A DNA stretch of 64,000 bases, taken from assembly GCF_007746795.1 (NCBI RefSeq), contig NZ_CP036343.1:730480-794479 (forward strand). Reading direction: 5' to 3'. A program made the position numbers and the translations under genes. The first letter of the stretch is position 1, and every line of letters starts with the position of its first letter. Source of the DNA: Gimesia algae (GTDB taxonomy: Bacteria > Planctomycetota > Planctomycetia > Planctomycetales > Planctomycetaceae). Positions 36,025-45,684 of the stretch are shown piece after piece. The notes under the pieces are model-generated. The model was given only the letters and a program-made list of their open reading frames with translations. It made no database searches and had not been told where the DNA came from.

Positions 36025-37323
36025 ATGGCTGCCTCCGAAAATCCCTCATCCGAGTCATCGGAGCCTCTGTTCGATTCACTGGATCAAACGGAAAGTTCTC
36101 AGATAGAGAATTCACAGATCGATCCGTTCTCTGAAGAGTCAAAGAAGACAATGGATGATCTTCTAAACGAAGCGGTGCAGACTGCCAGCGCAGAGGATGT
36201 TCCTCGACAAATCATGCCTGTTCGACCGCCGGGGCCCGGTTTATTCGAAGCGATCTGCTGGATGTTTGGAGTCATCTTTGTACATTTTATCGGACTCATG
36301 TTTTTTTTGGTCGGCTTTGTCGTCTTTCTGATGGCGACAAAACAACTCCCAGACACTGCAGCCAAAATCGCCAAGCTGCTCTCTGAAATCTCAGAGACTC
36401 ATACGCTCGAACTGGCAGGAGTAGAGCAGGGCATCTTTGTGTTAATTGTGATGGCTGTGGTTGCTTTGCGTTTTGGCAAAAATGTACTGGGGAAACTGAA
36501 CCTGCAACCCTTTGCTGTTTCGACCGGATTTCTGTTATTCATCTGCGTGTTACCATTGTCCATGCTGTCTGGTGAATTTTATCGCATTGCCTACGGTATC
36601 TGGACGGCGTTTGCTGAGCAGATACCCTGGCTCCAGCAGTTTGATAAGATGCAGACGATGGAAATCGTCAAGGATATGGCGGAAAAAAGTTCGTTGTGGG
36701 CACTGATCCTGGTGATCGCCGTCTGTCCCGCGATTGGTGAAGAGCTGGTGTTCCGCGGTGCGATTGGCCGCGGCCTGTTGGCCCGGTGGGGCTTGATTCC
36801 CGGCATTCTGATTACATCTATCATGTTTGGGCTGGTTCACATGCATCCGGCGCATGCCATTGCCGTGATTCCACTGGGTATATTCATGCACTTCGTGTAT
36901 GTCGTGACCAAAAGTTTCTGGGCACCGGTACTGGTGCATTTTCTGAATAATGCGTTCGCTGTTACCGTAGCCAAAATGATGAGTCAGTTTCCCGAGAATG
37001 CAGCGAAACTAGGCGATGAAACGCAGTCCGTGCACCCTATGATTACAATCGCCGCTGTTTTGTTTCTGATCGTCGTTTGCCTCTACTTGTGGAAAACGCG
37101 GGTCAAGTATATCAAACCGAATGGCGGTGAATGGACACCCGGTTATCTTTCCAATGAGAAACCACCGGCGGGTGCACCGATCACCATGGCACGCGCAACC
37201 GCAGCTGCAGGATTTTATCTCTGGTTGCCTCTGCTGTTTTTGAACTTCATGGCGATGATGTACCTGTTTGGTATGCAACCGGAAGCGGAAGCCGGAATGC
37301 TGCAATTCATCAAAGCGTTTTAA
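36025..37323 (+). CDS. CPBP-family intramembrane glutamic/metalloprotease
   Basis: The 432-residue protein starts with a 70-residue acidic soluble tail, followed by about eight membrane segments. The CPBP (Abi/Rce1) motifs are present: EELVFRG at 239-245 (E239, E240, R244), FGLVHMHP with His272 in a later helix, and VHFLNNAFA with His and Asn in the last conserved helix. Members include CAAX prenyl proteases and bacteriocin self-immunity proteins; a general membrane protein degradation role is likely here. The gene runs convergently into the cytochrome gene, and the last 14 bases overlap it. No bacteriocin gene is nearby. Confidence 0.82.
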   Translation: MAASENPSSESSEPLFDSLDQTESSQIENSQIDPFSEESKKTMDDLLNEAVQTASAEDVPRQIMPVRPPGPGLFEAICWMFGVIFVHFIGLMFFLVGFVVFLMATKQLPDTAAKIAKLLSEISETHTLELAGVEQGIFVLIVMAVVALRFGKNVLGKLNLQPFAVSTGFLLFICVLPLSMLSGEFYRIAYGIWTAFAEQIPWLQQFDKMQTMEIVKDMAEKSSLWALILVIAVCPAIGEELVFRGAIGRGLLARWGLIPGILITSIMFGLVHMHPAHAIAVIPLGIFMHFVYVVTKSFWAPVLVHFLNNAFAVTVAKMMSQFPENAAKLGDETQSVHPMITIAAVLFLIVVCLYLWKTRVKYIKPNGGEWTPGYLSNEKPPAGAPITMARATAAAGFYLWLPLLFLNFMAMMYLFGMQPEAEAGMLQFIKAF

Positions 37324-38659
37324 GATACTCCAGAACGGCCTGCTTCTGTTCCTGTGTAAGCTCATCCGGGTAGTCGTGGCCTTTGGCCGATTTACCAAAC
37401 TGGCTCGTATCAAAATAAAGTCGTTTTTGCACCGTTGAGAGATCTTGGGGCATTTTCGAAAACGTCTCCACTTCCAGCCCTACCTGGGTCTGATCATATC
37501 CGTTTTCTGTGCGCTGCCAGATTTCAGGCCGCTCCTGTGGATTCAAGACATGCCACAAGGTGGGAACAGACCCGTTATGAAAATACGGGGCAGAGGCCCA
37601 GACTCCGTTTAAGGGAGGAGCCACATAACCGCCCGGGTCTTCCACCACAGGATCTTTACCGTAGCGGGACAGCCAACTCAGGTTCAATGCGGCGCGATAA
37701 TTGGGTGGTAGCGAATTCAACCGAACAGGATCAGTCTTGAGATCTGTGATCGGAACCGTTTTGAGCGGATAGTCACTTTCACTACCATAAGTTCCATGAC
37801 AGTCGGCACAATGATTGTTGAAAACAACTTCTCCCTGACGGGCCAGTTTCTCATCAATGGACCAGCGATAACGGGGGGCTTCCAGTGATTCAATATAAGC
37901 CAGAATATCTGCAAAATCGGATTCCCATTTCTTGATTTGACGCGCGTTATTTCGTGGAATGAGAATAAACTGCATCAATGCCCTGTGATTTTTGGTGATA
38001 AATGCATCTGCGTAAATCCGTGATTTCCGTTTGACATTCCACCAGGGTTGGGGATCCATATCGTGATGCAGCAGACTGGGGACGGAACGGTTCCTGTCAA
38101 AATTCATATCCGGATCACGGAGAGAATCGAGAACCACCCCAAAGATCACGGCATTCGTGGTTCCATGCGTTGTGCCCAGCGGAATGCCGATCGCAGCCAG
38201 ATCCATGTGGCTCAGTTTTTTCAACTGCTGCAGTTTGACTTTACTCACATCTTCGGTCAGGGTATGCAGGGCAACGTGACTGTTGGGGGCTCCGGGAATC
38301 ACAGTTCCAGCCACCTTCCCCCCGTGACAGTTAAAGCAGTTCATGACCCACTTCTGCTCGGGCGTCACAACATAACCCAGCGGGGCCTCTTCAGAACCAG
38401 GCCGGTTCATGATTCCGTAATAGGAAAAAATCAGTTCGCGGCGTGCTTCCGGCGAAGCCTGTTCGGCTTTCTGTCTCCAGTCATCAGGCCAGACTTTCCA
38501 CAAGTCGTTCAGAACTTCCTGATCAAAATCAGGTGGTAAATAAGCCTTTGTCGTCAGCAGGCGATAGCCACGTTCGGCGGCAGTTTCCTCTGCCAGGGAA
38601 GAGTCGATACTCAGCAGCAGACATACGACCGTTATCATTTTTAGAACTGGTATTCGCAT
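37310..38659 (-). CDS. Exported di-heme cytochrome c
   Basis: The start is taken at the ATG at 38659, giving 449 residues with a Sec signal peptide (MITVVCLLLSI, cleavage near SSLAEE). Two CxxCH sites are visible: CFNCHGG in the first third and CADCHGT in the middle. Between and after them lie regions resembling the di-heme peroxidase/MauG-like group (LNGVWASAPYFHNGSVPTLW near the C-terminus is a common pattern there). It probably works in the periplasm as an electron-transfer or oxidising enzyme; the substrate is unknown. The stop lies inside the end of the convergent CPBP gene (14-base overlap). The next gene upstream is a PIG-L deacetylase on the same strand, 37 bp away. Confidence 0.78.
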   Translation of the reverse strand: MRIPVLKMITVVCLLLSIDSSLAEETAAERGYRLLTTKAYLPPDFDQEVLNDLWKVWPDDWRQKAEQASPEARRELIFSYYGIMNRPGSEEAPLGYVVTPEQKWVMNCFNCHGGKVAGTVIPGAPNSHVALHTLTEDVSKVKLQQLKKLSHMDLAAIGIPLGTTHGTTNAVIFGVVLDSLRDPDMNFDRNRSVPSLLHHDMDPQPWWNVKRKSRIYADAFITKNHRALMQFILIPRNNARQIKKWESDFADILAYIESLEAPRYRWSIDEKLARQGEVVFNNHCADCHGTYGSESDYPLKTVPITDLKTDPVRLNSLPPNYRAALNLSWLSRYGKDPVVEDPGGYVAPPLNGVWASAPYFHNGSVPTLWHVLNPQERPEIWQRTENGYDQTQVGLEVETFSKMPQDLSTVQKRLYFDTSQFGKSAKGHDYPDELTQEQKQAVLEYLKTL

Positions 38660-38696
38660 GGATTTGATATTTCTCGTACAGTAAATTTGCAAGACA

Positions 38697-39521
38697 TCAA
38701 GGCAGAAAAGGGAACAGGACTTTGCGATTTTCCTCTGTTAATGGGGAACCGTATTCGCAGGGCTCAAACGCTTCGATCAGCTGAATTTCCTGCCCCCGTT
38801 TTTCTCCATAAGTTTGAATGACTAAATCGCGATAGCGATCAGCCAGCGGGCCGATGCGCGCTTTCATTTTTTTGCTCAGAAAGGCTTTCCGCTGACCGGG
38901 ATCTGCAGGGACCTCATCTTCATAAAAGTGATTAAAAGGCAGCCAGTCATAAAACTGGGACTGATGACAATCCAAAGCGTCAATCATCCGATCCCACACC
39001 GGTTCCACATCAATAACGACTGTTGGTGAAAATGGGTAGGGGCGGGTAAAATGATCGGAGAGATATGCAATGACAGGGTTTTTCCGCAATGCAGGAACCT
39101 CGGGCACAATCGGAGGCACCGTGACCATGTAGGCGGCGTCACAGACTAATTGTGAGGTGTAACGGTGATCAGGATGATAATCGTTGGGTCGATGTGTCAG
39201 GATCAGATTGGGGTGAAAGTTCCGAATCAGACGAATGATTTCGAATCGGGCTTCAATGGTCGGCTGCAGGTATCCATCCCGGTTGCCGAGTACTTCATAT
39301 TCAATGCCAAGTGCATTTCCAGCCGCTGTGGCTTCTGCACGCCGAATATCGGCTAATTCAGACCCCGAAAGTCGTTGATGCCCCGACTCCCCATTGGTGA
39401 CACTGACAAATTTCACGGTATGTCCAGCCTGCTGATACAGGGCCGCTGATCCGCCTGCTTTGATGTCGCAATCGTCCGGATGGGCGCCAAAAATCAGGAT
39501 TCGTAATGATTGATCTGCCAT
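38697..39521 (-). CDS. PIG-L/LmbE-family deacetylase
   Basis: The 274-residue protein has the zinc-binding motif GAHPDDCD (His14, Asp17) and the second motif HRPNDYHPDHRYTSQLV with the third zinc His. This is the fold of N-acetylglucosaminyl-phosphatidylinositol de-N-acetylases, MshB and LmbE. It removes an acetyl group from an amino sugar; the sugar is unknown. Planctomycetes carry many such genes. It has no signal peptide and is probably cytoplasmic. It lies 37 bp upstream of the di-heme cytochrome gene on the same strand and may be cotranscribed. Confidence 0.85.
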   Translation of the reverse strand: MADQSLRILIFGAHPDDCDIKAGGSAALYQQAGHTVKFVSVTNGESGHQRLSGSELADIRRAEATAAGNALGIEYEVLGNRDGYLQPTIEARFEIIRLIRNFHPNLILTHRPNDYHPDHRYTSQLVCDAAYMVTVPPIVPEVPALRKNPVIAYLSDHFTRPYPFSPTVVIDVEPVWDRMIDALDCHQSQFYDWLPFNHFYEDEVPADPGQRKAFLSKKMKARIGPLADRYRDLVIQTYGEKRGQEIQLIEAFEPCEYGSPLTEENRKVLFPFLP

Positions 39522-39723
39522 AGAGTTCTAAACCTTCACGTTATTATATAGAATATCAACCGCTTGACGAGGATGATTTTCTGTAAACAATACTACTGCA
39601 GTTGTACTCGAAGGGTTTCAAATCATCCAGATTTAACTGATTGAAGTTATTGAACTTTTGACCGGTAGCCCGTGTCTGCCACGAAAACGGACTATTGACA
39701 GATATTCTATAAGGTGAAAGCCA

Positions 39724-40713
39724 ATGTCGTTGCCCACAATTGATCACAGTGATGAAATCTATGAAGATCCTCTCGATCTGATGGATGAAATTGAATCACT
39801 TAAAAAGGAGAAGGATGCAACACTCCTGGCTCACTTTTATATTGATGGGGATATCCAGGAAATCGCCGATTTCACGGGTGACAGCCTGAAACTGGCCCGT
39901 GACGCCGTCAATGTGAAGACATCGACAATTGTATTTTCCGGTGTTCATTTTATGGCGGAATCCACAAAAATCCTCAGCCCTGACAAAACGGTTCTACTGC
40001 CGGACCTGACCGCGGGCTGCTCATTGGCCGACAGCTGTCAATTTGGAGATCTGGATCAGTTTCAGAAGAAATTACGTGCAGAAGGTCGTGATTTCGAAAC
40101 CGTCGCCTACATTAATACCAGTGCAAAAGTAAAAAGTCTGTGCGACTGGATTGTCACCAGCGGAAATGCCCGGGAAATTATTGACCGGGTCCCCACAGAT
40201 AAAGAAATCCTGTTTGTGCCCGATCAACACCTCGGCCGTTATCTGCAGGAAGTAACCGGACGAGAAATGATTCTGTGGCCTGGTTCCTGTATGGTGCATG
40301 AAATCTTCAGTGTCCAGGATTTACTGCGTGCTAAGAAGAATAATCCCGGTTCACTGGTCCTGGCACATCCCGAGTGTCCGCACTCGATTCTGGAAGTCTC
40401 TGACTTCATTGGTGGTACCGAAAAATTACGGCAATACGTGATGTCAATCACAGAGCCGGGAATCTTTCTGATCGCTACCGAAGCAAACATGATTCACCCA
40501 CTGCAGAAGTCGGCTCCACAGCACACGTATCTTCCTGTTCCCGGTATCATGGCTTCCTCTGGTGAAACCTGCGCCTGCAATCGCTGTCCCCACATGGCGA
40601 AAAACACTCTGCAGAAAGTGCGCGACTGCCTGAAATATGGCAAACCGGAAATCGAATGGCAACCTTATTTCGATCAGGCCAAAGAAGTTCTGCAGCGAAG
40701 CCTGTTACAGTAA
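39724..40713 (+). CDS. nadA: Quinolinate synthase
   Basis: NadA condenses iminoaspartate with dihydroxyacetone phosphate to quinolinate in NAD synthesis, using a [4Fe-4S] cluster held by three cysteines. The 329-residue product has cysteine-bearing segments that fit: [11 protein letters not shown] near 96-105, [11 protein letters not shown] in the middle and [11 protein letters not shown] near the C-terminus. It also has SGVHFMAE with the conserved motif for substrate binding. AAAGGTGAAAG-like bases precede the ATG. NadB and NadC are not in the window. The nitrate assimilation operon begins about 560 bp downstream. Confidence 0.93.
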   Translation: MSLPTIDHSDEIYEDPLDLMDEIESLKKEKDATLLAHFYIDGDIQEIADFTGDSLKLARDAVNVKTSTIVFSGVHFMAESTKILSPDKTVLLPDLTAGCSLADSCQFGDLDQFQKKLRAEGRDFETVAYINTSAKVKSLCDWIVTSGNAREIIDRVPTDKEILFVPDQHLGRYLQEVTGREMILWPGSCMVHEIFSVQDLLRAKKNNPGSLVLAHPECPHSILEVSDFIGGTEKLRQYVMSITEPGIFLIATEANMIHPLQKSAPQHTYLPVPGIMASSGETCACNRCPHMAKNTLQKVRDCLKYGKPEIEWQPYFDQAKEVLQRSLLQ

Positions 40714-40726
40714 ATTCTTAGCTGAC

Positions 40727-40743
40727 TGCACAATAGACGTGCT
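40727..40743 (+). promoter_or_regulatory. NtrC-like enhancer dyad
   Basis: TGCAC-N7-GTGCT matches the NtrC consensus TGCAC-N7-GTGCA at nine of ten half-site bases. A second half-site, TGCAC, follows near 40775. It lies about 170 bp upstream of the sigma-54 promoter, a normal enhancer distance. That an NtrC-like activator binds here is inference. Confidence 0.5.
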
Positions 40744-40909
40744 TACTTCCTAAGCAGCTACTGCGATTTAACTGCACAAAAAATATATTGGACAATCGGC
40801 TCCCTTAATATTTTTTGATCCATGGAAACCTCAAAATCTCTACATATAGCAGAATTAATTCCAAGTCTTCCTAAAGCTACCCTTTTCTTAAGATAGTTGA
40901 CTTATTTTC

Positions 40910-40924
40910 TGGCACATTCTTTGC
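40910..40924 (+). promoter_or_regulatory. Sigma-54 promoter of the nitrate assimilation operon
   Basis: TGGCACATTCTTTGC has the -24/-12 pattern TGGCAC-N5-TTGC with exact spacing. Transcription would start near 40936. Such promoters need an enhancer-bound activator and fit nitrogen-controlled expression of the nitrate genes that follow. Confidence 0.75.
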
Positions 40925-40948
40925 CTTAGCTCTTAAGTGAAACGACAG

Positions 40949-41014
40949 TCACATGTTTTACTTGACGTGTGAATTGTCCCGCATTGAATTTCAGTTGCGC
41001 TGACTGTCATTCAA
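40949..41014 (+). promoter_or_regulatory. Two hairpins in the leader of the nitrate operon
   Basis: TCACATG (40949-40955) pairs with CGTGTGA (40966-40972) with a ten-base loop. TTGAAT (40984-40989) pairs with ATTCAA (41009-41014), enclosing a CAGT/ACTG stem. These lie just after the predicted start in a leader of about 330 nt. They recall two-hairpin leaders read by ANTAR antiterminators in other nitrate operons, but the loops do not match that motif well and no terminator is evident. Confidence 0.35.
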
Positions 41015-41269
41015 GACCACCCCATAATTCAAAGAGCATAAATCCTCGATAGCAATGGCCTCAACTCTGCTGGGAATTCATCTCGATTCTCAGTGGATCA
41101 CTCTGTGAAATTCACGCGCAGAGGCGTTTTCTGATCCCCGGGTTGTTGATTCAGACTCTTTCTCTCAGTCAATCAATGATTGCGCGCCTGCGGTCTGTCT
41201 GCAAGTTCATATCAGTCGCTTAATTCGCTACTTAATCGCTCTCAGATACCAGCAGAAGGCACTCACAAA

Positions 41270-42649
41270 ATGGAAATTCAAAACAAAGCAACCAGAATCA
41301 ATCTGTTTAATTTCAGCACGCCACAAATGCGGGCGTTTCACATGTCCTGGTTTGCTTTTTTCCTGTGTTTCTTTGCCTGGTTTGGTATCGCACCATTAAT
41401 GAAAGTGGTGCGTGCCGAAATGCATCTGACTCAAGAGCAGGTCGGCTGGTGCATTATCGGTTCTGTTTCTATTACTGTCATCGCCCGGCTGTTTATCGGC
41501 TGGCTCTGCGATCAGATTGGTCCACGGCTCGCATATACCTGGCTCCTGGTACTCGGTTCGCTGCCTGTGATGGGCATTGGCTTCGCACATGATTATACCA
41601 CATTTCTGATTTTCCGGATTGCGATTGGAGCGATTGGAGCTTCGTTCGTGATTACCCAATATCACACGTCGATCATGTTTGCCCCGAACTGCGTGGGTAC
41701 GGCGAATGCCACCTCCGCCGGTTGGGGAAACCTGGGTGGGGGTGTAACACAGATCATGATGCCTCTGATTTTCACCATGTTTATCGGCGTATTGGGATTC
41801 AGTGAATCCATGGGCTGGCGGGCATCCATGTTTCTCGCCGGTCTGGTATGTGCTCTGACAGGGATCGCTTATTACTTTCTGACTCAGGACGCTCCCGAGG
41901 GGAACTTCAAAGACCTGAGAGCTGCGGGAAAGCTGCCAGAAAAGAAACAGCAGAAAGGTCTGTTCTGGAACGCCTGCAAAGACCACCGCGTCTGGGCGTT
42001 ATTTGTGATTTATGGAGCCTGTTTTGGCATTGAGTTGACCATCAACAATATTGCGGCACTCTACTTCCTGGACTACTTCGATTACTTCAAAAAAATGGAC
42101 ACCGTGGAAGCCATCAAAATGGCTGGTCTATTCGCAGGGATGTTCGGGCTAATGAATATTTTTGCCCGAACACTGGGTGGTGCTTTCGGCGACCGGTTCG
42201 GTCAGAAGTGGGGACTCAGCGGTCGTGTGAAATGGTTATTTATTGTCATCTTCTGTGAAGGAATTGCTTTGATGGTCTTTTCACAGATGAGTGTGCTGGC
42301 GATGGCATTACCGGCACTCATTGTCTTCAGCCTGTTTGTGCAGATGTCTGAGGGTGCAACTTACTCTGTTGTACCTTTCATCAACAAAAAATCTCTGGGA
42401 GCAGTATCCGGAATCGTGGGCGCTGGTGGAAACGCCGGTGCGGTCTCAGCCGGTTTTTTGTTCAAGACCCAGGCAATCAACTGGCCGACGGCATTATTCA
42501 TCCTCGGTGCGATTGTGACCAGTTGTGCCTTCCTGACATTTTTAGTGCGGTTTACTGAAGAAACAGAAGAAGAAGCCCGCGTGGCGGTGGATACCGCTGT
42601 CACACTGAAAGCCGGTGAAAAAGAACTTGCTGCTTCCATGGGACAATAA
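41270..42649 (+). CDS. NarK-type nitrate/nitrite transporter (MFS)
   Basis: The start is the ATG at 41270, following AGAAGG. The 459-residue membrane protein has about 12 hydrophobic segments and the nitrate-transporter signatures: SAGWGNLGGGVTQIMMP near residue 147 and GAGGNAGAVSAGF in the second half, both glycine-rich helices of the NarK/NasA family. It would import nitrate (perhaps also exchange nitrite) across the inner membrane. It is the first gene of the operon with nirBD, an FNR-type reductase, dmsBC-like and nasA, and is preceded by the sigma-54 promoter. An assimilatory role is inferred from this context. Confidence 0.88.
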   Translation: MEIQNKATRINLFNFSTPQMRAFHMSWFAFFLCFFAWFGIAPLMKVVRAEMHLTQEQVGWCIIGSVSITVIARLFIGWLCDQIGPRLAYTWLLVLGSLPVMGIGFAHDYTTFLIFRIAIGAIGASFVITQYHTSIMFAPNCVGTANATSAGWGNLGGGVTQIMMPLIFTMFIGVLGFSESMGWRASMFLAGLVCALTGIAYYFLTQDAPEGNFKDLRAAGKLPEKKQQKGLFWNACKDHRVWALFVIYGACFGIELTINNIAALYFLDYFDYFKKMDTVEAIKMAGLFAGMFGLMNIFARTLGGAFGDRFGQKWGLSGRVKWLFIVIFCEGIALMVFSQMSVLAMALPALIVFSLFVQMSEGATYSVVPFINKKSLGAVSGIVGAGGNAGAVSAGFLFKTQAINWPTALFILGAIVTSCAFLTFLVRFTEETEEEARVAVDTAVTLKAGEKELAASMGQ

Positions 42650-42709
42650 TTGATCACGATGAAAAGACGATAATTACGCGCTCCTCTGATTGATAAGGTA
42701 AAGATAAAA

Positions 42710-45670
42710 GTGATTCAGCAAAATTCCGAACAACAGAAAAATGTGGTCGTGATCGGGAACGGCATGGTGGGCTTGCGCATGTGTGAGCAACTTGTTGAGA
42801 AGGACCAGACCCGCGAATACAAAATTGTCACTTTCTGTGAAGAGCCTCGTGCCGCATACGACCGGGTTGGATTGACTCAATTTTTTGCCCACAACGACGC
42901 CGAAAAACTGATGCTGGCCCGCCTGGAATGGTACTCGGAAAATAATATCGACCTGCATCTGGCAGATCGCGCTATCAGTATAGATCGCCAGAATAAAATA
43001 ATTCGCTCTCAAAAAGGGATCGAGATTCCCTACCACAAAGTTGTGATCGCGACCGGCTCGTATCCTTTTGTGCCAAATGTACCTGGTATCAAAAACCGGG
43101 GCGTCTTTGTCTACCGAACCATCAATGACCTGGAACAGATCATTGATTACGCCCGACATTCGAAAAAAGCAGCCGTGATTGGTGGAGGCTTACTGGGTCT
43201 GGAAGCAGCGAAAGCGGCCCTTGACCTGGGTCTGGAAACACACGTCCTGGAATTTGCTCCCCGACTGATGCCGCGCCAGATTGATGATGCAGGCTCAAAG
43301 GTCCTTGTACAGAAAATCGAAGAGCTGGGTGTGCAGGTTCATTTGAATAAAGCCACTGACTCGGTTCTGGGTGAATCCAGCGTAACAGGCATTCGCTTTC
43401 AGGATGGTGAAGAGCTGGAACTCGACATGATTATTGTCTCTGCAGGGATTCGTCCACGCGATGAGCTGGCGCGAGAATGTGAACTGGAAGTCGGTGAACG
43501 CGGTGGAATTCTGGTCAATGACAAGCTACAGACATCCGATCCTGATATCTACGCTGTAGGCGAAGTGGCATTACATTCCGGGATGGTTTACGGTCTGGTT
43601 GCCCCCGGTTACCAGATGGCAGAAGTCGCAGCGACCCATTTATGTCATGGCGCAGCAGAGTTTACAGGCAGTGAGCTATCCACCAAATTAAAGTTGATGG
43701 GAGTGGATGTCGCCAGCTTCGGTGATTATGAATTGGGTCCGGATATTTCGAAAAACCTGACATTCGAAGATCCCTTTAACGGTGTGTATAAAAAGCTCGT
43801 TTTCAATATAGAGGGGACAAAACTGCGCGGTGGCATCCTGATTGGCGATGCCTCTGATTATGGCAGCCTGTCCATCCTGGCGAAATCCAACGACTTACTT
43901 CCCTGCAAACCACACGAGCTTGTCGTTGGTGCAGGGGGCGGCATTCCCGGAAGCAGTGCCGCAGAGATGGCTGACGACGCTCAGATCTGTTCCTGTAACA
44001 ACGTTACGAAGGGACAAATCTGTACCGCGATCAAAGAGCAAGACTTAACTTCGGTCGATGAGATCAAAGCCTGCACCAAAGCCGGTGGTGGCTGTGGAGG
44101 CTGTCTGCCTCTGGTGACGGATGTCTTCAAAGCAGAAATGAAAGCAGCGGGAATTACGGTCAGCAACCGGCTATGCGAACACTTTGATTTTTCACGCACG
44201 GAGTTGTTCGATATCATCAAAGTCAAAAAACTCAAGACCTTTTCTGCGGTCATTGAAGATTGTGGATCCGGTAACGGCTGCGAAGTCTGTAAACCGACTG
44301 TTGCCTCAATCCTTGCCAGTTTGTGGAATGAACATATTATCGATCACTCCGGCTTACAGGACACAAATGATCGTTTCCTGGCGAACGTACAGCGCGGGGG
44401 CCTGTATTCCATTGTGCCTCGCGTTCCCGGCGGTGAAATCACTCCGGAAAAATTGATCGTGCTGGGTGAAGTCGGTAAAGAATACGGGCTCTATACGAAA
44501 ATTACGGGGGGCCAGCGCGTCGATTTATTCGGTGCGGAAGTTCATCAGCTTCCCGAAATCTGGGAAAGACTGATCAATGCCGGCTTTGAAAGTGGTCACG
44601 CCTACGGCAAAGCATTGCGAACAGTCAAGAGTTGTGTGGGCACCACCTGGTGCCGCTATGGGATCGGAGATTCCGTCGGTTTCGCGATACGACTGGAAGA
44701 ACGCTACCGCGGAATCCGGGCACCCCATAAACTGAAAGGGGGCGTCTCTGGCTGTGTTCGTGAATGTGCCGAAGCCCAGAGTAAAGACTTTGGACTGATT
44801 GCGACCGAACATGGATATAATCTGTATATTTGTGGAAACGGAGGTGCTAAACCACGACACGCGGATCTGTTCGCTTCAGACCTGGATGAAGAAACCTGTA
44901 TCAAATACCTGGACCGTTTCCTGATGTATTACATACAGACCGCGGATAAGTTAACGCGTACAGCCACCTGGCTGGAAAAGCTGGAAGGGGGCATCGAGTA
45001 TCTGCGAGAAGTGGTCATTGAAGATAAACTGGGGATCTGTGATGAGCTGGAAAACATGATGCAGTCTCTGGTCGATTCCTATCATTGTGAGTGGAAAGAA
45101 GTCGTGACCAATCCTGAAAAACGGCGGCTGTTTGAGCAGTTTGTCAACACGGATGAACATGAGACATCGATCGAGCTGATTCCTCAACGCGGACAGACGC
45201 GTCCCGTTGACTGGGCTCCTGATTTTGTCGCGTTTAATGACATCAAGCAACCTGAGAAAAAGCCTGAGCAGAGCAGCGAAACACGGGAGTGGGTCAAAGT
45301 CGGAACTGTCAGTGATTTTCCAGCAGAATCCGGTTCAACCGTAAAATACGGCAATTCCCAAATTGCGGTTTTCAACTTCGCCAGCCGTGGAGAATGGTAT
45401 GCCTGCCAGCAGATGTGTCCGCATAAAAAGGCGATGGTTCTATCGAGGGGAATTATCGGTGATTCTGCGGGAATTCCGAAAGTCGCCTGTCCGCTGCATA
45501 AGAAAACCTTCTCGCTGGAGAATGGTTCCTGCCTGAGTGGTGAAACAGAATATGAAGTCAACGTCTTTAAGGTTAAACTAGACGACCAGGAGAATGTGTA
45601 CCTGGAATTACCGGACTCCAGTGTACTGGATGAACTCATCAATCACACGGAATGTGCTGGCGCTCACTAA
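42710..45670 (+). CDS. nirB: NirB-NirD fusion: assimilatory nitrite reductase with Rieske domain
   Basis: The GTG start follows AAGGT. The 986-residue cytoplasmic protein reduces nitrite to ammonium with NAD(P)H. Domains: FAD/NAD(P)H dehydrogenase region (GNGMVGLR near 17, GGGLLGLE near 158), BFD-like [2Fe-2S] domain (C427, C429, C462, C465), and the siroheme/[4Fe-4S] reductase half with C642-x5-C648 and C682-x3-C686. A C-terminal NirD-type Rieske domain has C903-P-H905 and C927-P-L-H930, so it keeps the cluster ligands that some NirD proteins have lost. NirB and NirD are usually separate genes, so this is a fusion. It stops 15 bases before the FNR-type gene. Confidence 0.92.
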   Translation: MIQQNSEQQKNVVVIGNGMVGLRMCEQLVEKDQTREYKIVTFCEEPRAAYDRVGLTQFFAHNDAEKLMLARLEWYSENNIDLHLADRAISIDRQNKIIRSQKGIEIPYHKVVIATGSYPFVPNVPGIKNRGVFVYRTINDLEQIIDYARHSKKAAVIGGGLLGLEAAKAALDLGLETHVLEFAPRLMPRQIDDAGSKVLVQKIEELGVQVHLNKATDSVLGESSVTGIRFQDGEELELDMIIVSAGIRPRDELARECELEVGERGGILVNDKLQTSDPDIYAVGEVALHSGMVYGLVAPGYQMAEVAATHLCHGAAEFTGSELSTKLKLMGVDVASFGDYELGPDISKNLTFEDPFNGVYKKLVFNIEGTKLRGGILIGDASDYGSLSILAKSNDLLPCKPHELVVGAGGGIPGSSAAEMADDAQICSCNNVTKGQICTAIKEQDLTSVDEIKACTKAGGGCGGCLPLVTDVFKAEMKAAGITVSNRLCEHFDFSRTELFDIIKVKKLKTFSAVIEDCGSGNGCEVCKPTVASILASLWNEHIIDHSGLQDTNDRFLANVQRGGLYSIVPRVPGGEITPEKLIVLGEVGKEYGLYTKITGGQRVDLFGAEVHQLPEIWERLINAGFESGHAYGKALRTVKSCVGTTWCRYGIGDSVGFAIRLEERYRGIRAPHKLKGGVSGCVRECAEAQSKDFGLIATEHGYNLYICGNGGAKPRHADLFASDLDEETCIKYLDRFLMYYIQTADKLTRTATWLEKLEGGIEYLREVVIEDKLGICDELENMMQSLVDSYHCEWKEVVTNPEKRRLFEQFVNTDEHETSIELIPQRGQTRPVDWAPDFVAFNDIKQPEKKPEQSSETREWVKVGTVSDFPAESGSTVKYGNSQIAVFNFASRGEWYACQQMCPHKKAMVLSRGIIGDSAGIPKVACPLHKKTFSLENGSCLSGETEYEVNVFKVKLDDQENVYLELPDSSVLDELINHTECAGAH

Positions 45671-45684
45671 GCACAGGTTATGGA

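Noticed and set aside
40949..41014. ANTAR-type antiterminator target in the nitrate operon leader
   Set aside because: Two hairpins are present, but the loops are not hexanucleotides with the expected A and G positions, and no terminator follows; recorded only as a hairpin leader.
41396..41986. 196-codon minus-strand frame opposite the nitrate transporter
   Set aside because: It is Gln/Arg/His-rich noise opposite a clear membrane protein.
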